Assembly: GCA_013397935.1 (NCBI GenBank)
Contig: VZRN01011461.1
Coordinates: 1,807,540 to 1,871,539, forward strand
Reading direction: 5' to 3'
DNA length: 64,000 nucleotides
From: Dasyornis broadbenti
Lineage: Eukaryota > Chordata > Aves > Passeriformes > Dasyornithidae
The notes under the pieces: model-generated
The model's input: only the letters and a program-made list of their open reading frames with translations
Databases searched by the model: none
What the model was told of the DNA's origin: nothing
Shown: in pieces, positions 12,426-26,619 of the stretch
How the letters are laid out: every line of letters begins with the position of its first letter
How positions within the stretch are numbered: the stretch's first letter is position 1
Made by a program: the position numbers and the translations under genes

Positions 12426-12466
12426 GTGGCCAAGGCCACCCTGCCACAGAGGGTGGCCTTTGCCAT
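12426..12466. other. GC-rich inverted repeat (hairpin)
   Basis: Perfect 11-base arms at 12,432-12,442 (AAGGCCACCCT) and 12,450-12,460 flank a 7-base loop. After one mismatch the pairing continues for five more pairs, one of them a G-T, giving a stem of about 17 positions. No transcript or terminator role is visible. It is smaller than a usual microRNA precursor. Confidence 0.8.
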
Positions 12467-15400
12467 CGTGGTGCTGCAGGAGCACTTTGAGGAGAGTCAG
12501 TGTCATGGAATTGAATGGATTCATCTGGAGAAAGAGGGAAAAGGTCTGTGAGAATAGGAACAGCGAGGCTCATCTAAGCAAGCGGGAGAAAAACGTGTTT
12601 GGCTGAGAAAGATGAAATAATTGGGGACTGTTGGTTTCTCAGCAATTTAATCAACAAACATTAATGCCACATGAGGCTTACAAAAGTTAAATTTTAGTGC
12701 AAATACAGAGTTTTGAAGAATATTTGGAAAAGGGGTGTATGATGCTATCAAGATCCCGTTAGGCCTGACAAACATGATCTGCTTACCTGTGGTGGTTCAT
12801 GGCATGGACTCCACATGATGGTGATCAGCGAAGACACTTCATTGCAAAAATCCAGGGCTCTTAAACTGTTCCTTTGTTCTGAGTTCCCAGCCTTGTGAGG
12901 CACAACAAACGTGTTGAACCAACCCCACAAACCACGACAGGAACACGCATCAGGTGGAACCAAGCAGCAGCCCCACGCTGGGAGCACCCATTGGTTCTAA
13001 CAATTGTTTCCAGCTCTGTCACTTGTTTTTCACCTCTGGTTCAGCTGAGCCACTCCCAGAATGCTCTGCTCAGCCCAAGCAGCAGAAGTGAGCGAGGATT
13101 TTACGAGGGCAGCAAGGCCCTCACTTGGCAAGGCCTTTCTGCTCCGCAGCACTCACCCATGGTTAGCTGACAGTGAAGCATCGTGCTGAACATCACCACC
13201 CCAGCACCGGGCACAGAGCAAGCTGCTTCCCATGATTTCAGCTGGATTTGAGGGCGTCTGTGCCTCGTGCAGTGGCTCTTCCTCTTACTCTGCTATCTGC
13301 CTCTTGCAATGTGTGTGCTATTCAAACAGGGCTATAGCCCAGGAGCTTCAGTGAGTTAATAACTCAGATTCTGCCCATTTGTCATGCAGGCTCATCCAGG
13401 GGAAATGAACAAATATTGTTGCCCCAAATCTGCTCAGATTGTGGCAGAGTGTCAGTAGAGGGTACAGCACTTGACTGCAGTACATGTTACTGAGATACTT
13501 GCCTAGAAATTCAAAGTGGTTTAAATTTAATTTTGGGTCAAGGACCCACACAAACTGGAGCACAAACCCTGCCTTGGCTTTTTTTGCTTTGGCCAGAAGG
13601 TGCCAATTAAGTTCTGTAAGAGGGCAGCAAGGCCAAAACCAAAAAGCTGTGAACCCAGAGGGAGGAGGAGGCACTAAAATGGGTCAGCTGTGTCCCTGCA
13701 TGAGGATAAAAGTTCTTAATTTGTGAAGCAGACTCTTAGAGCCAGAAACAGGAGTGCAAGCTGGCCAAGGAAATATCCCTGGAGGAGTTACTGCACTGCC
13801 TTAGAAGGACGAGGAGAGGATCACACATGGGCAGACCCCCCACCCCACAATGGATGAACAGGTTTGAAAGTTCCCTCCAAAATGCCTGTTTGCTTTCTCT
13901 GTTGGTACTTCAGGCACTCTCAGTCTCTCTTTTAATTCAGTAGTAGTACCTGGGGTGTTTTTCTGTTGTTGGTGTCTTCTGGGTGATACCTGGTCCCTGA
14001 GAGTAATGCTAACAGCAGAAACAGAAGTGTCTGTGCAATAATAATAAAGAAGGCACATCCTATGGAACCATTTGACTCCAGGCTGAATGATCTGACCAGA
14101 GCTGTGCTCCAGGAAAGCTTGTTTTGTCCCTCACGGGTGCTCGCTGACCCTGGCTTCCCTTTCCCTGCTGATGGAAGGGGATCATAGTTCGTAGGCAACA
14201 GGCAGGGAAGTCTGGATGGGAAACACGATGCAATCCCACAAAGATTGCCTTTCAGGGTAAGCCATCACGCTGTAAGTGCCTCATATTCAGACAGAACTGT
14301 AAGTGGAAATAAATAGGCCTGGAAGTTCCTGTGTCTCAGTGATGACTCAGGACCAGATACAGGCAGTGTGTCCTCACAGCTCTCCACACTGGGCTTAGAA
14401 GAGAAAAATAATAGGCAATCTCTGAGTGGGTGAGATTTTCAATTGTCTGAAGTGGTGCAAGGAGCCAGCACTTCTTAATGAGGTTTTGTGGTTTCACTGC
14501 ACGTGTTTCATTTGAAGGTAAAGAGTATTTGCACAGGCACTAAAATAGAGTGGAGAAGAACTGTATAGAATTTATGCTGCCCCTGGGGTTAAGAGTGTCC
14601 ATATCTGACGGTTTATGTCCACCTTTTCTTGCAGAAATGATTGCAGGGTGAATTTTAAGTACTTTATCATGCGCAGAATTTGGAAATGCGCAGCAGCCAG
14701 GTTAGGGCTCTTGTGCTTTTAAGGCGGTTGTTGTAAGCCTGGTGCTCTCAGAAATCAGACCTACCTCTGTAGCAGGTTTAGTTTCAAGATAAACATGAAC
14801 TTGTGCTAATTCTGCTACATCTCCAAAATTAGACTTACTATGTAGACGCTGAGGGTCTGCACACTGGAATTGGAGTTTCTGAAAACAGGAAATTGATTCC
14901 TGTGAGCACACAACCACTTAGTTTTTATTTTCTTTCTCTTGCTTAGAATGTCAGTGATAGCTTTAGACATAAATAGTTTTGAAAAATACAATTACTTCTA
15001 GTGTGAAACTTGGTTATTATTGAATGAAAAAATAATAAAAAATATTTTGTGTTAAGAAGCTTAATTGCAGACTGTGACCAGGAACTTTAATGGAATGTTT
15101 AGGGTGCTTATCCAACCAGTGAGTGCTCAGAAATACAGCACTTGAGCAGCAGTTTGTGTTAGTGGTAAACAACCATCATGATGTTTTTGCCTGTTATATT
15201 ACATTTTAAATGTTCTGCCATGCAGAACTGTTGGTTCTGTCTGTGTACAGCTACTGCCTCAAAGTGAGTGAGCTATCGGGGAGAATGGCTTTGCAAATAA
15301 TCCCTTTGGAGCCCCTCAGCACAAGGCCAGGTTCCCTGTGCTGGAGGGGAAGTTCAGCACTCTGGGTTTGGCAGCAGGGCTTCACCCTGCCCTTCCTCAA

Positions 15401-16400
15401 AAAATGTGCGTGCATCTCCTCTGCTTCTAACCCTGCCCCTTTTTGGTTTAATATTTGGGGCGAAACTACAGCTGGACGGAAATGGAAAGTTGAAGTGGGA
15501 GAGGATCGTTCCCAGCGCTGTGTTTGACACAAATTCTAAACCAGAGCAGGTCAAACACCCTTGAATCACGGTGACTTCTTGCCGCTCAGGCTTTAACAGG
15601 ACGTACACTCAGGCCCTGTTCGTGTGCTTCAGCTTTTCTGTGTTGCATAAGAAAGTTGGATTAACATCTCTGTGTATTCTGCCCCTTTCTGACAGCACTA
15701 TAAGCTGCAGTCTGGGGACTGCATTCCCACACAGGGTAGACACTTGAACAAAAGTACAGCTTTAAGATCATCATTGTTTTGACCTTTCTTCTCCTTTTCT
15801 GCTCAATTCCTACTGTGATCAATCAATAGCTGCTGTGGGAGCCCTGGGTCAATATAATTTAAACTGGTTAGTATGTCAGGATGATGCCACTTCAAATACT
15901 GTAGCAGTCAAACCTTGCTGTATAAATAAGAAAAACCCATTTAGTAGAAAGAAGGCAGGTATTTTCCTTTGAAACATTTCCGAGCTGACAAGTCTGGATT
16001 TATGCTGATATAAATTATTCTAATAAAAACAGAAACAGACAAAAATCCCTGGGAGAGCTGCATCCCTAATCTCAAGCAGATCTGAGGAGAAACCCAGAAG
16101 ATGGGTGTGAGAGTGTGAGAAGCTGGCTTTGTGTCTCCCTTACCAGCTTTGACTGGAGTGCTCTGGGTCATTAAACCTAAACATAAAGCAGTTGTACCCC
16201 AGACTTCTGGCTTAGAAAGCAGCAAGAGTTTGTTACAGAGCTCCTTCCTTGACCAAGGTTTTGTTTTCTCTTGTAAGAAAAATGTGTTCTTTTCATGGTG
16301 GTGGAGCTCTGGATCACCTGGAGGTGTCCAGAGGTGTTCAGGCTGCCCCTTCCCATCTGGGGTAGGGCTCCCCTTCATGGGATTTATCCATTGTGTTTGC

Positions 16401-16427
16401 TTTTTTTTTTTTTTTTTTTTTTTTTTT
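16401..16427 (+). repeat. T27 homopolymer
   Basis: Twenty-seven consecutive T on the + strand. The flanks show no retroposed gene copy that would make this a reverse-strand poly(A) tail. Confidence 0.9.
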
Positions 16428-19400
16428 GGTAAACAAAGAAAATCTTAGCTTGCAGACTTAATGGAAAACATGAACCATCTGTGAATGTTACTTGCAGCTC
16501 ATTTACTTCATTGGCAAATATTAAACGGTGTTGTAAAGATCCACTGAAATTATGGAAATGGGTTTTAACATTAAAATCAAAGTGCAATTAGAACATTTCA
16601 CTGCATAATTGTTTGGCAGACTAAGCTAGTAAGCAGAAGATACCCAGCTTTCTGATTTATTAGTCACAGGTTGTTTCTTTAGAACTACAGAAGCTGAGAT
16701 ACATTTTTGTATTTATATTTTTTAAATGATCTGCACAATTACGAAAAGGCAGCGCTCACACATCTTGGGGTTTATTTTGTATGACTGTGTTTTGCATTTC
16801 CAAACTGTTATCTCTGTTTTCCCTAACCAGCATAAATTGGAACCTGCAGGATTTAGAGGCGGGGGTAGAGACAGCAGTATCTTCATGTTTTACCCCTGTG
16901 TACCTCTGGAACATATAGTTTATTTGGTTTTAATTATTATTCAGACAAAAGAAAAAAATATGTTCACCACCAGAGTGGCCCAGAGTGCTCTGTAAGTAAA
17001 CACCACATTACAGCAGGCTTCTAATCAATCTCAAAACATACTGGTTTGTACATCTTCAGATCTGAAGAGGTTTAAAGAAAAAAACAGATTTAGTGTTGAA
17101 ATAACTAGAAATATTTTATATGTATGTAAAATGTGGTGTTACGATTGTAATTTATTTGCCAAAAGCGTGTTACAAATCGTCTCTGCTTTGCTGTTTCATA
17201 TGAAACAATGAGGGATTATGATAGGTAGGAGCTGGCCAGTGATGCATAGAGTCCTTGTGCTTTTAATTTATGTATGGGGTGCTCAGAGTACGAATATATT
17301 TACTGTCTCATGCAGCTGAGCACTAGGGGCTCAGCCCTGGGAATGAAATAACGTGTAATTGAAATTACTGCACAGTTCTTTTTAGTGTAAAAGCTTTTCA
17401 GAGACTGCCTTTTTTGTTCAGTGTTGGTACGATCGGGTCCTATTTGTGACTGGGTTCCCAGGTGCTATTGTAATGCAAATAATTTTTTTTTTTTAATGCA
17501 CACTGTGAGCTCCAGTATTGCTTCAGAAGTAAATATTTAAGTGCCTTTAATATTGAACATTTGCCGAACGGCTTAGTGTTCCTGCTATAACTGTTTAGCT
17601 TATTTATTTGTAGAATAATGTTAGTCTTGGGGTGGGGGGGGGAAATGTCTGTTATTGAGATCATGTTTGGAGTCCTCGGTGCTATTCTGGACAGGCTGAA
17701 CTAGAATTACAGCAGGCGGTTTCAGCACTGAGGTGAAATTATATTGGAATATTGCTCCTGTGGGGGCAGAGGTGTGCTGCCAATCAGAATTAAGGTGACT
17801 CCTTCTCAGGGAGCGCTGCTGCTCTGTGGAAGCACACGTTGCTGCTCTGTTTGAACTGTGCAGGCTCTGGGCACTGAAAATTACTGAAGAAGAGCAACTC
17901 TTGTAGCTTTTAGCATTACAGGGGGTGCAGGCACGAAGCATGTTCCCATAATCACGCAAGGAAAATGATAAAAAGGAGATATTTCCATGCTGTTTGGCCC
18001 AAAGGCTGTGGCTCCTGCAGCAGTCAGGGGCCTCCAGCTGCACAGGGATGCTGGTGCTGGGAGCATCCGGTTCTTGTTACAGCTTAGCCACTGCTAACCA
18101 GGGCAAAAATATAAATTTCTCAGCAAATGCTTTTAAAACAGAAAGATACTGATATTATAAAGGATCTTTGATTGCTTCTGTTTGTTCTTTTTAATGTGAG
18201 GGGGCTAGAATTCAGCCTAGTTTGGTCATGCAAAGCAGTGCTTGTCTCGTGGGGTTTGCATCCCAAACTGCCATGAGCTGAGGCTGTTACCAGCACGTTG
18301 TTCTGTGGTTGTTGCAAAGTTCACCAAGCAGGGAGGAACTGAACATTGCTCATGTGATAGCTGCTAGCAGCTGGAAAAGACAGCCCTGCACAGCCCCCAT
18401 GGCACTGTGTGCCTGGGCTCTGGGGGCAAAATCTCGGCTGAAGGCAGTGCCTGCTCCGGCTCCTCTTGGGTGCAGCCTCCACAAGAGATCAGCAGGTGGT
18501 GGTGATAAGAGAGGCTTGGAGGGACATTCTGTGCTCAGGATCTGGAGGTGAGGGTGGAAAACCTGCAGGCCAGGAGGTCAATTGTTAGCCTGGTGCTGGG
18601 TGAGCAGCTCTGCAGTGTCTGTAATCACTGCTGGGACCTGAGCTCCTTCTGCTGCTGGACACCGTGTGGGGACCTGTCTGTGGATATGCTCAACTGGGCA
18701 GCCCTGGAGTAGCCCTCCCTCTCCGGTGTTGGGTGGGGATCTCTGCCACAGCCAAAGGAGTTGAGACATTTGGGAGCTAAGGCCAAAGGGTGGCTTTGTG
18801 TATTCTGGGCCATTCCCCTGAATTAATGTGCTGCAGGGTTTAGTGTGCAGAGGCTGGTGAGCTCCTCATCTCACCACCAGCAAATGCACGGATCAAACAC
18901 AACATTTCTTTAAAGGTAAAGAGAGCTAAAAAAAAAAATCTCAGCAAGCCTCATGCAAATGAGCCTGCCTTCTCAATACAATTTCCCTGCAAACACCAAC
19001 ACAGCGCCGGTCTTTGTAATGTGATAAATCAGCTGAAGCAGCAGGAATTTAACTGAAAGAATAGCAACTTTTTTCGAGCACCTCTGGAGGTTAATTGATG
19101 AAAGGATTTTGAGTTGATAAACACAACAGGAGGATTTGGATGTCTTCTCTGAGATGAAAACCCATATAGTTTGTGCTGCAAGATATTTATTTAACAAGAA
19201 CTGTAAGTATGAATGTCTAAGATGATAATTTCTTCTCCTGAAAAAACAGACTTTATTTCAGTCTGAAGTATCCCACTATCGCTGTGACATCCCAGATAAT
19301 TTCAGATCCCCTCAGGGGTTTGGTACTTAGATACATGCACGTGCTAATCCATGGAGTAGATGGAGCAGGAAGATGACCTCAGAGCTGTGAATCCCCACGG

Positions 19401-19911
19401 ATGGGAAGCAAACAAAAAGGAATGGACTAAGGCAACTTTGCAATATGAAGCTGGCACGTGGTGATGATAAACAGTCAACACTGGCACAACGCTGTTGTTT
19501 AGCTTTCAACTGAGTTAGTCTTGCTGCTACCACTGGGAAAACTAATAACATAACAAATGAAACTATTGTTCAGTTTCATTAAAAAGAAATCTGATAAGAT
19601 GGGGAAAATTGAATTAGCCAATCTCAATAGAGTTGCCGCTTGTTGCAGCAAAAGCAATATCATCTCTAATAGAATATGTCCCAGATAGTTTTGGCTGGGC
19701 CGGGCACCACGGAGCGTGAGTTCTGCGTGCAGATGCTGGCACAGCCACCAGCAGGGTAATGGGAGCATTAGTGGGTCAGCACTCTCCCTCTCCAGCAGCA
19801 GCTCCACAGCCAAGGCTGGCAGGGGCACTTGTTAGATCAATGAGATGAATTGATTTCTCTTGGCAGAGCAGGTTGAGGCTTCCTTCCAGTGAGGCCGATG
19901 TGCCCCTGCTC

Positions 19912-19928
19912 TGTGTGTGTGTGTGTGT
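19912..19928. repeat. (TG)n microsatellite
   Basis: About eight and a half uninterrupted TG units, a short dinucleotide repeat. Confidence 0.9.
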
Positions 19929-22900
19929 CAGGTAAAGCCTCCCCTGCAACCTCACAGCCTGAATCCCCTGCTCTGGCCATGGCTGCAGCCAATCTACCAG
20001 GGTTCTGCTTGGATTCCTTTTCGAAAAATTCAGTTTTGGAATCCAAGCTGAAAGACTTTGATGCCCAGGCCTCTTGATGCTATAGGCCAATGTTGGTTTT
20101 ATTGGGGTTTTGTGAGTCTCCCACCAGAGCCTCAGCAGTGCTGTCCATAACTGTGCATTCTCTGTTAATAATCCCAGCCTGAATTCATGAGGTTGAAATC
20201 CTTGCATCACTTATTGGTGACTCAAAATTATTATACCTAAAATAATCAGTGCTTGCTCATTTTATGTTGGAAAACACAGACATTGTGGCTTACGATTAAC
20301 ACGATGTTCTTGTGTCTGGGGCCTGTTAGGGTTCCTCAGCTACCTCTGGCACCGCCCAGTTCTGTACCTTGGCATTGCAAGGTGTCTGCAAGTACATGCT
20401 GGGCTGAGATGATGCCATATTTCATATTCACAGAGCTCATCAGATACAAGAGATTAGAAAAACGTCCTGTGCATCTTCAGTTGATTGGGTGTACTCACAC
20501 AGTAACCTGTGTGAGATGGAGAATCTCATTTGCTCAAGTAGAAGAACTCAGCGTTTGTTGGTAGAAGTTGAGGTGAAAGGGGACCAATTGTGACTGCCTT
20601 TTTTGTTTTCTCTCCCATAATTTAGAAGGATGCTGGATTATAAGAAGGGAGTGATCGTGTGGAACAGTTTAGGTTGGTTTTTTTCTTAACAAACCTGGTA
20701 AGTAGGGGCTTTGAGGCAGTACAGGGTGGGAGGGTGAGGCAGGGGGGACGCAGAATCAAGTGATAATATGCTTTAGGCAGGATCAAGGTATTTTATATGT
20801 AGTATAAACACCTACCTATGATGTTTGGCCCCAAAAGGGATATTAAAGGAGATTAATCTGAATATTTGCAGGGAATTACCTTGCTAGCATTAGACTCCTT
20901 TGACACCTCAGTATCAGAACGTCTCAGAATTCAGTCTAGTTTCCTTACTTCTTCTTAAAATAAGGTTATTTAACTCTGACTTAGAGAATTACAGATGTTG
21001 ATTTTTACACCTTTATTCTGCTAGAATTAATTTTCCAGAGCTGCTTTTTGTTGTCGCTGCTTTAGAAGGCTTCTGGCTGGCTCCTACTACCAGAAACTGT
21101 GTTGCTATAGGGAGGTTTTCTTGTTCCTTGACATGGTTTTCTGGGGACTTTAAAGCACTGCGGTGGCTGTTTGGTAATGCTCTATTACTTGTAGCACCTT
21201 CTAAAATATCTCTTATGTCATCTTATCCTTGCAAAAGTGGTGCACTCTGTTCAGGTTTAAATAATATGTTATCAGATTCAAAAGCTTACTGTCCTTAGAT
21301 GATCAGAGTGAACTACTTCATTTCCACTGTGTGAGGAAATGAAACATTTTGTAATAGAAACTTAAATCTCCTGCCTGTGGAATGAAATGACCTTGTGTGG
21401 TACAAGATTTACATTTAAGCCAATGGGCACTAAAACCTGCTATACACAGCTTTGTGTTTCCAACTAGCTGTAACTCCATTTTGTAAAATCAAAATGGAAA
21501 TTGTATTCTGAATATTTTCATTTTAGCAGATTTAAATATAGCCGTGTAAATAAAACTATTAGATGACAGAGAAAAGGAGATTTGAAGAGTAATATGCTGG
21601 AGAGAGTGAGGATGTGTGGAAATTCTAAGAGAGAAAATGTTCTTGAGCTGCCAGTGGGATGTTCCTGGAACGTGAGACAGCAACAGGGAGACGGATGGAG
21701 ATGAGTGGAAGTTTGTGAAATTAGAAAACAGCTGGAAAAGGTTCCCAGCAGGCTGTTCCTGTGGGCAGCCTGTGGTCCTCTCAGCACCTGCAGGGCTCTG
21801 CTAGAGCACACGTGTGCAAGGACCTTAAAAAAAATATTTCTATATGATAATCTTTGGCAGTGTTATTAACTCTTCTTGCATATGTTAAAGGGCAGACTGA
21901 GGCCCTTCTTTTGCATATTTTTCTGGCTTGTTTGAGCTGCAAAGGTGTGACTGACATTTAAATGTGATTTGAATCTTGGTGCGTAACGCTCGTGGTGTTA
22001 GTGGTGGGGAGGGGAGGATGAGCTGCTGTGATTCAGGCTTCAGCCGTGCTCTCACAGTGGATCTTTGGAACACCAAGCTCAGCAAAACGCTGCTGTATCG
22101 AGGCAGAATATCAAGAGGTTTTGTTAGAGGAGAGAAAACTTGGTTTCTCTTGGGATTGTGTCCTGCCACGCACCTCCCAGCAGCTGTATCCCAGCTTTTG
22201 TAGCTTGGGAGAAAGTGCTTTGATAGGAGAGAAAATAAAGCAAGCTGAGGTTTTTTAGGCATAAATAAAGTAAAAAACTGAAGACAGTAAGGTAATGATT
22301 TCCCTGTAAGACTTAATTAATACCACAGTTTTTCACATGCTTATGATTTTGAAATATTTTAACTGGAAGCAGTATAACCTTGATAGGTACGCTGGTCTCC
22401 TATCAAAGTTCTTAGAGTGAGTTTTCATTAATTAGCTGGGCCTACAGCGTCTTGAAGGAACATTCCCTGACTTCAGATCTGCTCAACTGCAGATGGAGGA
22501 GGTCTTTGTGAAAGGAAGAGGGAGTTATTGTTAATATGTGATGAAGTTATGTTTATATATGATGATATGTTAATTTGTTAATAAGTAATGATGTTGAAGA
22601 GCTTTGTCTCAGCTGGGAGCAGGAGGAAATTCATTCCTCTTTCTTCCTTCTTCTGTATTTGTTACATCTTTTCTATATCCAGTTTGCTTTTTTCAGCAGC
22701 ACCATTTTAGAAGCTTTTAGAAATAATGGCCACATTCACATCAAATTGTGAATTCAAAGGTTGATAGAAGCTGCTCTCTCGGCTTATTTGGGAATCTCAG
22801 GAAATCCATCTGCTGTTGGGTAATGCTTTGTATGCTGTGAGAGACCCCATCCTTCTGATGGGGAGCAAACAAGTGATCCTGGCCGTGCACGACTGCTAAA

Positions 22901-25900
22901 ATATTACTGAGCTGGCAAAATTCGTACTCTCATGTCCTGGGCTTGACTTCAGCATTTTCATTTATTGAAACCTGCAGCACAGGTAACCATTGCTGCTGTA
23001 CAGTCACATTGGATTTCCTGCCTAAAACTACACGCTTTTAAGAACCAGACTTTACCATAGCCAGTAATTACCAAAACAACAACAAATAATGCATGTGTAC
23101 TTATTTTATGGCCTAAATGTTTTCTTATTGCATGCTCTACCTGTACAAGTTCCCATGAAAGAGGATAATGATTTTTGGTACCTCCCTCGGCTGGGAATTC
23201 TCACTCAGCCCAAACTGAAGCTGTGTTTAAGCAGTGTTCCCTCACACATCTGCTGTTCCTGATGTGCTGCTTTTGCCAGTATTTCTGGCCAGGTGCTCTG
23301 TTACCTGTCTGAGGGGCAGCATCCTCTAAAAAGGCATTTTCAGGCTCAGTGAGCAGCCCACCTTGTGCAGCCATCCCTTGATCTGAGCTGCACAAGAGCA
23401 TCATTTTCCTGCACTCTGGTTCCTCCAGCAGGACCCAGTTCTGGTTCTGCTTGTCACTGTGCAAGTCCTGCCAAAACAAAGGACCTGAGAAGCCTCTGCT
23501 GGGCAGTGGCAACACAAAAGCCATCCTTTCTTTAAATTTGAATGTACGTACCTTTAGGTTAAAGAGTAAGCTTATGAAGTGGAGTTTAAAGCAGAGTCCT
23601 ACCCAGACAGTTTTCTGCATCTTACTGTTCTTAATGTTTGGGAATTGTCAGCTCAGCCAACTTCCTCCCCTGGTTGAGGAAGGATTGCTGCCCTCAATTC
23701 CTGATTACTTCAGTGCGTTAGCTGGCAACTCTTCCCTCATCTTGCTATTTGGACTTAGATTAATTTCCTTTGATCTTACTATTTATGAAAGCGGCTTTCC
23801 TTTTTTTTTTTTAAACTCTGTTTTACCCTAACTCTCTTTAATTTGTGGGAGAAATGTAGCCTGCCTGCTCTTGGGGTCTATCCAATGCTTCTCCTATCAG
23901 TGGTTCTGCTGTGATTGCTCTGCAGACATCCCCCAATTCACTGAGCACACATTCCTGGTCTGCTTTAGCTCTGAACCGCTTCTCACACAGGCGGTGTCTG
24001 GAAAGAAACATTAAATCGGAGCTGGATAACGCTGTGTACCAAGAGTGTGTGTGTGGCTAAAGCCTTTCCATGTATAATGCATATATGTTAAGAGGAGGAG
24101 AGGACTCTGCTGCTTTGAAATTAAAAACTGGCTTGTAGCAGAGTAAACAAGCTCCCGTGGTTGTGCACTAATTGGGAATGAATGCATTGTGTGGAATAAA
24201 TCACACAAAGGCATCCTGACAACACCTGTCTGGTGCTGCATTAGGGTATTGTGCTGGAAGGGTTTTGAAGAAACATGGCACACAACTTTTCACTGCTCCA
24301 CTTTGTACTCCAGGTAAGTCTAATGCAAATGAGGGAGAAATTGGTGACATTAGACTAATAGCACTGTTTAGTCTGTAATAGTCTCTACTTAATAATGACT
24401 CTGTACTTAAAATTTTCAGATGAAGGCTGAAAACGATTCGCTCCACAGGAGGCCTCATGGCTTTGTGTTTTCTGTTTGCCTAAAATGAATATTCAGACTA
24501 AGACAAATCAGGGAGTATAATGAAACAAGATAAGCATCTGATGCTTCCAGCGGAAAGATCACTCTATGGCATAAACAGCAGTCGCACACAGAGGGTTCCT
24601 GAAATTACAGCATGCTGGTGCATCTGTATAAAACAAAAATGGGCAAGTGTAGGTCCAGTGCCTTCTGTAAAGTTAGACTTAGATCTAGAACTAATTCTTC
24701 ACCCGCAGATATTCCTCCAATCATCTTATGTGGAAGTTTAGGCCACAACAGGGATGGATTCCTTTTGTCCAGTAGGGACTGCAAACACGTCCAGCACCCA
24801 CCTCAATGCTATGAGGCGAGACAAGAGATGACTCAATCTTTATTTTTCATTTCAAACCCAAGTCAGGCATTGTAATAACAATAATCAACAGTGGAGAACA
24901 GAATCATAGCCCACTTGGCTTCTAACTGATAATCCAGATTCAAGTAAAATAAAGTTCTAAACTAGATCAACTCCTGTTGAATAAATGACTCAGGCTCAAA
25001 CATATATCCTGCCCGTGCAGTGATAAAATGGCAACACTCCTGGTTGCCTTTCCATTTGTGATTTGTCCATACTGATGACAAACTCTTTTTAGCTGAGTGC
25101 ACTTCTTATGGTGCAGGCTCCTGTCAAGGTGAATTTGATTCATTTTACCTTATTGCACCCAGGTTTAAATCATGTCATCTCCATCCGTGGCTACACGTGG
25201 TTGATTTGTGGCACTTGCCTAACTGGAGAATACATAACACAAGATTGATTGCAACAGCATTTCTAAGAGTGTAATGATAACTTTTTATGGCTTTCAACTC
25301 TGTCATTGTGCTGGTGTCACACTGTTCTGAAAGGAGTTTGGGACCTCACATGTCACACTGTGCAGGAAAAGAAGGTGGGGAGAGGAGCAATATTCAAAAG
25401 AGCTGGGAGGAAATCACATTTCTTCGTTAGGTTTGTCTGCAATGTAAAAATTGTCAAAATACACAAATATTTCACCACATCCTGTAGAAAAGGACATAGT
25501 CACAGTAGCTCCATAAATGGCTGCCAAGGAGTAAACTGAAACCTGCATTATTTCAGTGTTAATGAAATGTTAAAGATATGGAGGAGTTTTAAGTACCTGG
25601 ATTTTGGAAGGTTGGTTTTCACGTTGGCTTTGATGTGACTGCGTGAGCGTGCAGCATTGCCTGTGACCATCTTTTCCGATATTCAGTGGTTCCACTTTTA
25701 AAAGCTGAGAGTGATCTGGATGCCCATTTCAAGGCATCCGAACTAACAGGATTCTTCAAAACCTCTTAGCTCTATGGCCTGTGTGGGTTTCTTATACTGA
25801 CAAAAGAGCTCACTGACTCTTTTAAAGCTGCTTAAAGCCTGTGTCAGCCAGCATTCAGAATCCAAATAGACAAAAGAAATACAGAGTAGATGAAAATTAA

Positions 25901-26026
25901 AAGATACCCCAGAAATTCAGTAGCAGGTCTGGGAATGTCTCTAATATTCTGCGTTTCTTTATTCCTCTTCATAAGCAAAGAAATATATGGTATTGTTGAC
26001 TTCTTCTTGGCTATGCTATGTATAGA

Positions 26027-26045
26027 TTTTTTTTTTTTTTTTTTT
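26027..26045 (+). repeat. T19 homopolymer
   Basis: Nineteen T on the + strand, followed 33 bases later by a G-rich run. Confidence 0.85.
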
Positions 26046-26619
26046 ACATTTTCTTCTGAATAATGTGACCCAAACAGAGGGGCGGGGGGGGGGAATAAAA
26101 GCTTGTCAGGGGTAGAATTTGCCTCTGGTCTGAGTCATGGGGGGGAAAAAGGCAGTGCTCACTCCAGAAGGAAATGAATCATTTGATATCCTAAATCTCA
26201 GAACCCAACAGGCTAAAAATGGATCTTCTATATCAGGAGAAATCCTAAAAATGTCTCTCTCTTTCTAAAGCTGATCAGATGAGTAAAGATCCATTAGCTA
26301 TGTCCCAGTGTAAACAGCATCTAAATATTCAGGGACCTTCCTGAAGTCAGTGAAGATCTAGTGACAAGCTGGATGCTTTCCATGTTATTTTTCCAAGTTT
26401 GCATCTTCATTTTTCCCTTTATTTTCCACCTGTACACTATGTTTTCTTGGTGGACAGGCAGATTTTTGCTTGTGGCCACAGCATGTTTTATTGAAACTGC
26501 TGAGCATACCTTCTGTTTTCCTTTCATTCCAAAGTGGAGTGAATTATCTTCCCTGCCTGGTGCTGATGGCTAAATCCATGGAAGCTCCTCTCCAAAGACT
26601 AAATTCCAAATGCTGTTGG

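Larger units (their letters stand above)
10151..16400. other. Gene-free single-copy DNA
   Basis: No gene is supported. Listed separately inside it are the CACCTG duplication, a GC-rich hairpin and a long T run at the end. A short AGC trinucleotide run lies at 10,647-10,660 and T/A-rich low complexity at 11,072-11,092. Local GC-rich patches (12,380-12,490, 13,000-13,170) produce open frames up to about 145 codons without family resemblance. Confidence 0.6.
16428..26619. other. Gene-free single-copy DNA
   Basis: No gene is supported. Parts at 16,460-16,700 and 17,150-17,600 are AT-rich and non-repetitive, with homeodomain-like words and a palindrome TTTCATATGAAA near 17,198. They could be conserved elements, but I cannot tell. 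Low complexity includes a G9 run at 17,634-17,642, A11 at 18,928, T19 at 26,027-26,045, and GGGG-C-G10 at 26,079-26,093. Confidence 0.6.

Noticed and set aside
16401..16427. Long T runs as reverse-strand poly(A) tails of processed pseudogenes
   Set aside because: No spliced gene copy is recognisable next to the T runs at 16,401, 52,878 or 59,510, and CR1-driven retroposition in birds rarely makes processed pseudogenes.
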